From: an uncultured Oscillospiraceae bacterium
GTDB lineage: Bacteria; Bacillota; Clostridia; Oscillospirales; Acutalibacteraceae
Length of the DNA stretch: 20,905 nt
Direction of reading: 5' to 3'
Assembly (NCBI GenBank): GCA_900540865.1
Contig: UQHH01000047.1
Coordinates: 1 to 20,905 of the forward strand
Shown here: one piece after another, positions 14,513 through 20,905 of the stretch
Numbering within the stretch: the stretch's first letter is position 1
Layout: the number at the start of each line of letters is the position of its first letter
Translations under genes and position numbers: made by a program
The notes under the pieces: model-generated
The model's database searches: none
Told to the model about the DNA's origin: nothing
Seen by the model: the letters and a program-made list of their open reading frames with translations, nothing else

Positions 14513-16330
14513 TTAATTCTTAAACTGTTTCTTCATCCGCTGTTCCTTATTGAGAATCATTTTCCTCAGGCGGATATTGTGCGGCGTGACCTCCACCAGC
14601 TCGTCGTCCGCGATGAATTCCAAGGACTGTTCAAGACTCAGGATGGACGGCGGGGTAAGCTTTAAAGCGTCGTCCGAGCCGGACGCGCGCGTATTCGTAA
14701 TATGCTTCTTCTTACAGACATTGACGGTAATATCCTCCGCCTTGGGGCTTGCTCCGACAATCATCCCCTCGTACACGGGAACGCCGGGGCCGATAAAGAG
14801 CCTGCCGCGTTCCTGCGCGGCGTACAGGCCGTAGCCGGTCGATTCGCCCGTCTCATGCGCAATCAGGGAACCCTGGTGCCTGCTGATGATTTCCCCCTTA
14901 AAGGGCTCATAGCCGTCGAATACATGGTTCATGATACCGTTTCCGTTGGTATCGGTCAAAAATTCCGAACGGTAGCCCATCAGGCCGCGTGCCGGGATTT
15001 TAAACTCAATATGCGTCGTACCGGATTCACGCGCGCCCATATTGATAAGCTCCGCTTTCCTGGAGCCCAGCTTTTCCATTACCGCTCCTACATAATTATC
15101 CGGCACTTCAATAATCAGGTATTCTATCGGTTCGCAGAGCGTGCCGTCAATTCTTTTCATGATAACACTGGGGCGCGAAACCTGGAATTCATAGTTCTGC
15201 CTTCTCATTATCTCAATCAGGATAGAAAGATGCAGCTCTCCCCTTCCCGATACCTTGAAGGTGTCGGAGGTTTCCGTTTCCTCAACGCGCAGCGCAACGT
15301 TCGTTTCCACCTCTTTGAACAGCCTGTCACGAATATTGCGGGAGGTAACGTATTTTCCCTCCCTGCCGGCAAACGGGCTGTTGTTTACCATAAACATCAT
15401 AGATACGGTCGGTTCGTCTATTTTGACAAAGGGCAGCGCCTCCACCAGGTCGGGTGAACAGGCCGTTTCTCCAATATTCAAATCGGTAATGCCGGAAACA
15501 CAGACGATATCGCCGAGCGAGGCCGTTTCCGTCTCTACGCGCTTGAGCCCTTCAAATTGATAGAGCTTTGCAATTTTTACGTTTCTGGTGCCGCCGTCAC
15601 GGCAGCAAAGCACCGCGTTCTGCCCATTTTTAACCGTGCCGCGCTCTACCCTGCCGATACCAATCCTGCCGACGTAGTCGTCGTAGTCGATATTGGAAAA
15701 AAGAATCTGCATTTCCCCGTCAAGGTCTCCCTGCGGGGCCGGTACCTCTTTTATAATCGCTTCAAAGAGCGGCGTCATGTCTGTTCCCGGCGAATTTGGG
15801 TCGAGCGTTGCGTAGCCGTCTCGCGCCGACGCGTACACTACGGGAAACTCAAGCTGGTCGTCGTCCGCGCCGAGCTCGATAAACAAATCGAGCACTTCAT
15901 CGACAACCTCCTCCGGCCGTGCGCCGGGACGGTCTATTTTATTGACAACGACGACAGGTTTTTTGCCAAGCCCCAGCGCCTTTTTTAAAACAAAGCGTGT
16001 CTGCGGCATACAGCCCTCAAACGCGTCGACAAGAAGCAGGACACCGTCTACCATCATCAGGATACGCTCAACCTCGCCGCCAAAATCGGCATGCCCGGGC
16101 GTATCGACAATATTGATTTTTGTCCCGTCGTACATGACGGCGGTATTCTTGGAAAGGATGGTAATGCCGCGTTCCCTTTCCAAATCGTTTGAATCCATCA
16201 CTCGTTCCGCGACCGCTTCGTTTTCACGGAAAATACCGCTCTGACGGAGCAGCTGGTCTACAAGCGTTGTCTTACCATGGTCGACGTGCGCAATAATCGC
16301 CACGTTGCGTAAATTTGTTCTCTCACCCAT
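14513..16330 (-). CDS. typA: Ribosome-associated GTPase TypA/BipA
   Basis: This translational GTPase of the EF-G/LepA group binds ribosomes and helps large-subunit assembly and stress or cold growth. The 605-residue length is typical. The G motifs are clear: AHVDHGKTT at 14-22, the switch segment ERERGITI, DTPGHADFGGEVERI, and NKIDRPGARPEEV. The downstream domains follow the BipA plan (EF-Tu-like domain, EF-G domain III, a C-terminal part with GRGELHLSILIE and RGLMGYRSEFLTDT). The ribosome site GAGGG lies just before the ATG. It heads an operon with the exonuclease gene 16 nt downstream. Confidence 0.97.
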   Translation of the reverse strand: MGERTNLRNVAIIAHVDHGKTTLVDQLLRQSGIFRENEAVAERVMDSNDLERERGITILSKNTAVMYDGTKINIVDTPGHADFGGEVERILMMVDGVLLLVDAFEGCMPQTRFVLKKALGLGKKPVVVVNKIDRPGARPEEVVDEVLDLFIELGADDDQLEFPVVYASARDGYATLDPNSPGTDMTPLFEAIIKEVPAPQGDLDGEMQILFSNIDYDDYVGRIGIGRVERGTVKNGQNAVLCCRDGGTRNVKIAKLYQFEGLKRVETETASLGDIVCVSGITDLNIGETACSPDLVEALPFVKIDEPTVSMMFMVNNSPFAGREGKYVTSRNIRDRLFKEVETNVALRVEETETSDTFKVSGRGELHLSILIEIMRRQNYEFQVSRPSVIMKRIDGTLCEPIEYLIIEVPDNYVGAVMEKLGSRKAELINMGARESGTTHIEFKIPARGLMGYRSEFLTDTNGNGIMNHVFDGYEPFKGEIISRHQGSLIAHETGESTGYGLYAAQERGRLFIGPGVPVYEGMIVGASPKAEDITVNVCKKKHITNTRASGSDDALKLTPPSILSLEQSLEFIADDELVEVTPHNIRLRKMILNKEQRMKKQFKN

Positions 16331-16383
16331 AAAATCCCTCTAATCGCTTTTTACCAAGCTATTCTTTTAATTTCTAATTTATA

Positions 16384-16412
16384 ATTGTATCATAGATAAC
16401 GCCGTTTTTCAA
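16384..16412 (-). promoter_or_regulatory. typA promoter
   Basis: On the minus strand, TTGAAA (16412-16407), a 17-nt spacer and TACAAT (16389-16384), with a TG one base before the -10 box, lie about 54 nt before the typA ATG. Confidence 0.75.
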
Positions 16413-16441
16413 TTACAGAAGGAAAATACAGGCCGTTTCGT

Positions 16442-17086
16442 CTATCTAACCCGTATTTCATCCTCATTTTCCCTTGCATATGGTATTCTGTCACATACCT
16501 CTGCTACCTTATCGCGCATCCAAAGTCCAGGAGTAACCCGCAGGGTATACCCAAAGCCGTTGTCCATCCGCCAGTCATACGGCTGTGCCTGCGGCAGGCC
16601 GTAAACGGATAGAAGCGTCATGATTACCCCGCCGTGCGTTACGATTGCAGCCACTGTATCGCCTGAGCGCATTAGGTCGTTTACAATACGCTCGAATGTC
16701 AGGCATATACGCCTGGTGAATTCGGAACCGCTCTCCCCTCCCGGAGGCGCGTGATCGGCTGAATTGGCAAGCCAATTATAAAAATCCATATCCATTGCAA
16801 GCTCTTGGCCGGTTTTGCCCTCCCACTGCCCGAAATCGCATTCGGCAAGCCCCGGCTCCACGCGAGGCTTCAGAGCGGGATATAATATGTTGCACGTTTG
16901 AACGCAGCGCAGCAAGGGGCTGGAATATAGTATTGGGGTTCCCGGATAAACATACGTATTATCTGTCTCTTTGAGCTTTTCTATCCCTTCTTTGGATAGC
17001 GGGATATCCGATGAGCCAATATACGCGCCTTTTCTATTTTCTTCGGTCAATCCGTGCCGAATTAAATGGATTTGGTAAGATTTCAT
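16442..17086 (-). CDS. Histidine phosphatase family protein
   Basis: The 214-residue cytosolic enzyme belongs to the phosphoglycerate-mutase-like histidine phosphatases. LIRHG at 8-12 gives the phosphorylated H11 with R10. The next signature reads YSSPLLRCVQT, then LAECDFGQWEGKT with the acid residue, and VTHGGVIM with the second histidine. Relatives include cobalamin pathway (CobC-type) and general sugar-phosphate phosphatases; the sequence does not decide the substrate. GGAGGA lies 7 nt before the ATG. It is divergent from the XRE regulator, whose -35 box starts 45 nt away, so shared control is possible. Confidence 0.88.
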   Translation of the reverse strand: MKSYQIHLIRHGLTEENRKGAYIGSSDIPLSKEGIEKLKETDNTYVYPGTPILYSSPLLRCVQTCNILYPALKPRVEPGLAECDFGQWEGKTGQELAMDMDFYNWLANSADHAPPGGESGSEFTRRICLTFERIVNDLMRSGDTVAAIVTHGGVIMTLLSVYGLPQAQPYDWRMDNGFGYTLRVTPGLWMRDKVAEVCDRIPYARENEDEIRVR

Positions 17087-17130
17087 AATAATTCCTCCAA
17101 AATCTTGTTAAAATGACAATAAATGAATAC

Positions 17131-17170
17131 TTTACAAACTGTTGAATTTCGGATATACTATATGTATAGT
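17131..17170 (+). promoter_or_regulatory. Promoter and palindromic operator of the XRE gene
   Basis: TTTACA (17131-17136), a 17-nt spacer and TATACT (17154-17159) form a good promoter. A palindrome, ACTATA-TG-TATAGT (17157-17170), overlaps the -10 box, a natural site for repression by the XRE protein itself. The leader from here to the ATG is about 90 nt. Confidence 0.65.
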
Positions 17171-17260
17171 CGTAACAATTCTGTAATTGTTTTGTCTTTC
17201 TTTTTTAAAGATTGTTTTACTTTAGTAACCTTAATTTGGGGTTTATTTGTGGGGGAAACG

Positions 17261-17965
17261 ATGAACAAGGATTTTTCAAGAATCATTACTTTACTGCGGA
17301 AAGAGCGAGGCTTAAGCCAAAAGCAGGCGGCTGCCGACCTGAATATTTCGCAGGCCTTGCTTTCACACTACGAAAAAGGAATCAGGGAGTGCGGACTTGA
17401 TTTCGTTGTGCGGACGGCCGATTACTATAGCGTTTCCTGTGATTACCTTTTGGGAAGGACACCGGAACGTACCGGCGCCACGCTGACTGTCAACGATATT
17501 CCAGAGGCGGGTAACAATCTGCCGGAAGGGAAAGTATCAAAAGGAAACCTTCTTCCCACACTGAATAAAAAGCTTTTGCTCAACTCCATCGACGTGTTGT
17601 TTGATATTTTGGGCAAGGCCGGCAGCAAAGGCCTGACAACCGAGGTTTCCGCATATCTGATGGTTTCCGTATACAAGATGTTCCGTACCGTTTATTCCTC
17701 AAATGCGAAAAATCCCCAGGGATTGTTCGCCGTCGCGCCGCATTTATACAAAGGGTTTGCTTCCGCAGTCCAAAGCATTTCAGAGGCAAACGCTTGCGCA
17801 ATCGCAGGCGGGCATCAGGCGGCAGGTTTTGACGGGCTGAGCAAGGATAGTATGCCGCTGCTTACTCCTGAAAGTATCGGGGAGGAATTCCCGTTATATG
17901 CCACCTCCCTGTTTAACCTGATTCAAACGACAGAGGGAAAAATGAATTTAAAGCTAAAGTCATAA
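17261..17965 (+). CDS. XRE-family HTH transcriptional regulator
   Basis: The 234-residue protein starts with a Cro/CI-type helix-turn-helix (about 3-65): IITLLRKERGLSQKQAAADL, then SQALLSHYEKGIRE as recognition helix, then the usual YYSVSCDYLLGRT close. Residues after about 95 form a helical domain I do not recognise, which may sense a ligand or multimerise. I chose the ATG at 17261 because GGGGGA precedes it and the HTH family starts there; the 46 extra residues of the longer frame cover the promoter and look non-coding. The palindrome over its promoter suggests autoregulation. The divergent phosphatase gene may also be a target. Confidence 0.85.
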   Translation: MNKDFSRIITLLRKERGLSQKQAAADLNISQALLSHYEKGIRECGLDFVVRTADYYSVSCDYLLGRTPERTGATLTVNDIPEAGNNLPEGKVSKGNLLPTLNKKLLLNSIDVLFDILGKAGSKGLTTEVSAYLMVSVYKMFRTVYSSNAKNPQGLFAVAPHLYKGFASAVQSISEANACAIAGGHQAAGFDGLSKDSMPLLTPESIGEEFPLYATSLFNLIQTTEGKMNLKLKS

Positions 17966-17977
17966 ATACATAAGAAA

Positions 17978-18007
17978 CGGGCGGCAAATTTGCCGCCCGG
18001 ATTTTTT
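17978..18007 (+). terminator. Terminator between convergent genes
   Basis: An 11-bp perfect self-complementary arm pair (17978-17999, CGGGCGGCAAA and its mirror TTTGCCGCCCG) is followed by GATTTTTTT on the plus strand. On the minus strand the tail is weaker (TTTCTTAT) but may also help end the pseudokinase transcript. Confidence 0.88.
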
Positions 18008-18014
18008 TGTGCCG

Positions 18015-19709
18015 TTACTGAGAAATGGCATTGTCCTGTGCGGAAGAAGACAGTTCAGGCTTTTTTCCTAAGCTTACGATAATTGTAACTTCCGAGCCGT
18101 AGTCAATCTTCTGTCCTTCTTTAAAGGACTTTTCATAACCGATTACCTTGTTTTCTTCAGCAGTATCACTAAATTCCAAAACGGTATTCGTGATAAATCC
18201 CGCCTCTGCAAGCGCCTGCGCCGCTTTATCGAGGGACAGTCCTTCAACCTTTGGAAGCTCTCTTTGCTTTGGTCCCTTGCTTACAGTTACGGATATCGTC
18301 ACACCGTCGTTTCCTCTGCCAACGGTCGTCATTCCCTCCGGCGTCTGGCTGCAAATGTAGCCTTCGGGAATCGTATCGCTGAATTCATCGTTCGTTGTAC
18401 GCACGACATAATACTCGCCGTTTGCTTCCGCAGCTTTTACGACATCGTCAAACTTTTGATTGACAAAATTGGGCACCCTGAAATATTCGCTGTCCTTTGG
18501 ATACGTGTAATCCTCTGGTATAGAGCTATCGGAAGGCGCGGTTGGGTCGGAAGCATTCGACGTACCGGGTGTAGGGGTAAACATCCCCTGAAACGGATTG
18601 GAAGATATCCAAAAGTAACCGGCAGCAGAAAAGACAATCAGCGCAATTACAGCCGCAATAACACCGTAACCAAAATTTGAAAGCTTTTTCTTGCCGGATA
18701 TCTCCTCTGTCTGCGGGACGACCGCGGGACGCGCGATTTCCTCCTGAATGGCTTTCACCGTGGGAGCTGCGGAAAGCTGCGCGCGCAGCGTTTCAAAATC
18801 CCTGATACGTATGGAACGGTCCACCTGCAATCCGTTAGCAAGCGCGGTAATAACATGAGGCGGAAGCCGCTTCACTACATTTGTACTGATTAAAAGCCTG
18901 CCGTCCTCTTTCCTTTTCCGCGCGTCTGACGGCAGCTTTCCCGTGAGCGCATAGAACAGGGTTGCGGTAAAACCATAAATATCGGTTGACTCGTCCAGCC
19001 TTTCCGAAGGTTCATACTGTTCCGGGGCGGAACTGCCGGAATAAAGCTGGGCTGGAATACCCTTTCCGTTCTGGCGGGCGGCGGGAATTGAAAAATTATC
19101 GATTTTCATTTTACCGGAAGGGGCAATCACAAGATTTTCCGGGCTGATGCCAAGGTGGAACAGTCCCTTCTGGTGAATTTTTGATAGAGCGGATAAAAGA
19201 GGCATAAACAGTGGGCGCGCCGTATCCCATTCCAGAGAGCCGCCGCTGCGTTCAATATATTCTTTAAATGGAATATCCTCTTCGCGGTTTTCTACCACAT
19301 AGGCGGTGCTGTTCTCATTAAAAATATCAAATACGGGAATAATCGCGGACAGCTCTTTAAAGCATGCGACATTCCTGTGGAGACTGAGAAAATCCTGCAT
19401 CAGCCTTTCGTAAGTTTCCTGCTTGTCTGGTATTACGATGACATTGGGCGAGGCTGCGGTCCGCGTACAAATTCCCGCGGGAAAATATTCACGAAGGACG
19501 ACGGCCGAATCAACGCTTTGGTCATAGCCTAAATATTTTATAAATTCCGTTGTACTGCCGAGGACGCGTCCGACAATGTATTTTCCCTGCAAAACTGTCC
19601 CCAGGGGCAGAAACGGTGAAAGCTGTTCAGAGTGTTTGTCAAATCCACAGCCGGGACAGACGTCTTCGCCATTGTTCTTCGACATACATCCCAAGCATAA
19701 TTCAGACAT
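18015..19709 (-). CDS. Zinc-ribbon PASTA membrane protein with pseudokinase domain
   Basis: In order, the 564-residue protein has a four-cysteine zinc ribbon (C5, C8, C18, C21), a Ser/Thr kinase-like domain (about 43-312), one membrane helix (about 345-368), a Ser/Thr/Pro-rich linker, and two PASTA repeats outside (about 408-480 and 484-548). PASTA domains bind cell-wall fragments or lipid II. The kinase core is inactive by motif. The glycine loop reads GSTTEF, the ATP lysine of VAIK is R73, the HRD aspartate is G187 (HLG), and DFG is N205-F-S. The APEQY segment at 228-232 is kept. The ATG at 19709 is chosen for its AAGGTG site and the zinc-ribbon start; the longer frame overlaps the promoter. 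It probably acts as a sensor or scaffold for an active kinase elsewhere. Confidence 0.88.
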   Translation of the reverse strand: MSELCLGCMSKNNGEDVCPGCGFDKHSEQLSPFLPLGTVLQGKYIVGRVLGSTTEFIKYLGYDQSVDSAVVLREYFPAGICTRTAASPNVIVIPDKQETYERLMQDFLSLHRNVACFKELSAIIPVFDIFNENSTAYVVENREEDIPFKEYIERSGGSLEWDTARPLFMPLLSALSKIHQKGLFHLGISPENLVIAPSGKMKIDNFSIPAARQNGKGIPAQLYSGSSAPEQYEPSERLDESTDIYGFTATLFYALTGKLPSDARKRKEDGRLLISTNVVKRLPPHVITALANGLQVDRSIRIRDFETLRAQLSAAPTVKAIQEEIARPAVVPQTEEISGKKKLSNFGYGVIAAVIALIVFSAAGYFWISSNPFQGMFTPTPGTSNASDPTAPSDSSIPEDYTYPKDSEYFRVPNFVNQKFDDVVKAAEANGEYYVVRTTNDEFSDTIPEGYICSQTPEGMTTVGRGNDGVTISVTVSKGPKQRELPKVEGLSLDKAAQALAEAGFITNTVLEFSDTAEENKVIGYEKSFKEGQKIDYGSEVTIIVSLGKKPELSSSAQDNAISQ

Positions 19710-19739
19710 AACGACACCTTCTTTTTGATTATTCAGTTT

Positions 19740-19769
19740 ATTATAGCACAGAAAAACAAGCAATTTCAA
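19740..19769 (-). promoter_or_regulatory. Promoter of the pseudokinase gene
   Basis: On the minus strand, TTGAAA (19769-19764), an 18-nt spacer ending in TGC, and a perfect TATAAT (19745-19740) lie 30 nt before the ATG. Confidence 0.75.
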
Positions 19770-19855
19770 CCGCGGCACACGTTTATATTATTACATTTTT
19801 GTAAAATAAAAGGGATTGCTTACATATTTTTTTGCAAAAGTTTCATTTTACCGCG

Positions 19856-19950
19856 TCTGTGCTATAATAGGGACAGGGCTAATATCTGCTGATATTACAC
19901 CTGAGCTGCCGCTGGTTTTAGTTGCCCATGGGGATGGAATGCTGTATAAT
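19856..19950 (+). promoter_or_regulatory. Candidate promoters for the small gene at 20064
   Basis: Two plus-strand candidates are seen. The first is an extended -10, TGTGCTATAAT (19858-19868), with no good -35 box; its 14-nt block repeats the pseudokinase promoter in inverse orientation. The second is TTGCCC (19922-19927), a 17-nt spacer and TATAAT (19945-19950). The leader to the ATG would be about 190 or 105 nt; the 19710-20063 stretch otherwise shows no gene. Confidence 0.45.
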
Positions 19951-20063
19951 ATCATTATAAATATGTGTTTGCAGAGGGCGTTCGATATGAATCAGGATAC
20001 TGTGATAAAGCCTGTATTCTTTGGTTTATAATATGTAGGTTATTTATAGCTCCGGAGGTTTCC

Positions 20064-20423
20064 ATGTTTTTTAAGAAACGAGAAAAGGTTAAGAAACGGG
20101 TTGTTTGTCCGATCCCTGTGTTAATTGAGATAATACAAGAAACGATTAATATTGATGCTGGCATGAGTGAGTTTGTCATTATCTTTGAAGGAGAAGAGCA
20201 TAAGGTAGGCTTTACAAGTGATTACAATAGAAGTCTGGGCTTTTTTGACCCATTGTTTTACCTTGATGAGCAGGAGTTTGACAACTTTGAGGGATTTAAA
20301 ACACAAGCTCTCTTACATGGGGCAATTTTCACACAAAGATCTGATAACGTTGAGGTTATTGATGCTGACCATGGTGCTGCGAAATTCCCGTGGTATACGG
20401 CGCTTGAGAGATATGTCGTATGA
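20064..20423 (+). CDS. Hypothetical 119-residue protein
   Basis: I do not recognise the family. The product starts with a basic patch (MFFKKREKVKKRVVC) and continues with an alternating strand/helix pattern, acidic overall (FVIIFEGEEHKVGFTSDY, FYLDEQEFDNFEGFKTQALL), ending WYTALERYVV. It has no signal peptide, membrane helix or cysteine motif and is likely cytosolic. I chose the ATG at 20064 because GGAGG lies 6 nt upstream; 33 further in-frame codons before it have no ribosome site. It is AT-rich compared with typA and cadA and stands alone, divergent from the pseudokinase, so it may be recently acquired. Confidence 0.7.
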   Translation: MFFKKREKVKKRVVCPIPVLIEIIQETINIDAGMSEFVIIFEGEEHKVGFTSDYNRSLGFFDPLFYLDEQEFDNFEGFKTQALLHGAIFTQRSDNVEVIDADHGAAKFPWYTALERYVV

Positions 20424-20775
20424 TGTTTGAATAATAAAACCACCCGTTTACAAAAACAAAAAACTGGTATCTACGTCTGCTGATTGGATATTGGTTTTAG
20501 GGGATTTTATTTTGACGCCCTGACAAAAGCAGCAAATCCGCGTCATCTTCTTCCGCGCAAAAGTAATAGATTTTACAAAAGCAGCGTTAGAAGTATAATC
20601 AGGAAGCACGGGATAGCCGGCCCTATCGTGATGTACGGTTTAAGTTTTTTTATTTCACGACCAAGAAAATTTATCAAAGGCAGCAGGAATATATGGGCAT
20701 GGTCAACGGGCTGATAAAGAGCATTGAAATTCTTATGAGTTTTCGCGAAAAAATTCAAAAAAAACTGAAAAACAT
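20424..20775 (+). other. Gene-poor stretch, possible decayed coding remnant
   Basis: No complete gene with a ribosome site is found. On the plus strand, a frame open from a TAG at 20588-20590 reads protein-like pieces such as RDVRFKFFYFTTKKIYQRQQ and MVNGLIKSIEILMSFREKI, then runs on into the tRNA-Ala promoter. It has no plausible start, so it may be the 3' remnant of a lost gene. A 76-codon frame at 20484-20714 and a 100-codon minus frame at 20573-20875 lack ribosome sites and are not called. Confidence 0.35.
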
Positions 20776-20804
20776 CTTGCAAAAAGATTGGCAATATGAT
20801 AATA
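20776..20804 (+). promoter_or_regulatory. Promoter of tRNA-Ala
   Basis: TTGCAA (20776-20781), a 17-nt spacer and TAATAT (20799-20804) lie 29 nt before the tRNA-Ala 5' end. Confidence 0.7.
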
Positions 20805-20833
20805 TATTGCTTGTTGTAAACAGAACATTTTAT

Positions 20834-20905
<72 letters not shown>

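Noticed and set aside
17123..17260. 46-residue N-terminal extension of the XRE regulator
   Set aside because: It runs through the promoter -35 and -10 boxes and the palindrome, and the HTH domain begins properly at ATG 17261.
19710..19778. 23-residue N-terminal extension of the pseudokinase
   Set aside because: It covers the -10 and -35 boxes; the start at 19709 has a ribosome site and begins directly with the zinc ribbon.

Overview
The window looks like a chromosomal segment of a clostridial Firmicute (Bacillota), plausibly Oscillospirales/Ruminococcaceae-like. The grounds are strong AGGAGG-type ribosome sites, sigma-A promoters with 17-bp spacers, a CadC-type regulator with a split heavy-metal ATPase, a zinc-ribbon/PASTA protein of the clostridial kinase type, and clostridial-type serine recombinases. 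The placement is inferred from gene content only; no marker gene was compared.

Region 1 (158-9824) is an accessory island. A 139-bp sequence occurs twice in direct orientation, at 158-296 and 9686-9824, with 5 mismatches, no indels and an offset of exactly 9528 bp. The right copy contains the terminator of a tRNA-Ser gene and ends inside its CCA; the left copy is the same terminator with no tRNA. All genes between the copies lie on the minus strand. In transcription order they are a stand-alone recombinase-domain protein, a KilA-N protein, a serine recombinase whose start overlaps the KilA-N stop, a 5'-truncated small gene, a broken helix-turn-helix gene, and a complete type I restriction-modification operon hsdR-hsdM-hsdS joined by ATGA/TGATG overlaps. 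The layout suggests a restriction island inserted behind a tRNA-Ser operon.

Region 2 (9823-10609) holds the tRNA genes. tRNA-Ser(UGA) and tRNA-Ser(GCU) form a minus-strand operon, with tRNA-Arg(CCU) divergent from it. Both directions have near-consensus promoters. A small DUF4177-type protein follows.

Region 3 (10594-13483) is a metal-resistance operon on the minus strand: cadC-type repressor, single HMA-domain metallochaperone, then a P1B ATPase that lacks its own N-terminal HMA domain. Behind it lies a decayed fragment resembling an ABC ATPase.

Region 4 (13494-17965) is core-like: typA/bipA followed by a DEDDh exonuclease with a C-terminal zinc ribbon, then a histidine phosphatase divergent from an XRE-type regulator.

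Region 5 (17978-20905) holds a membrane PASTA protein whose kinase domain has lost its catalytic residues (a predicted pseudokinase), a divergent unknown small gene, a gene-poor stretch, and a tRNA-Ala(GGC) cut by the window end.

The points most worth a second look are the island boundaries and their relation to the tRNA terminator, the KilA-N/recombinase coupling, the interrupted HTH gene ahead of hsdR, the PASTA pseudokinase, and the hidden ABC-ATPase remnant.
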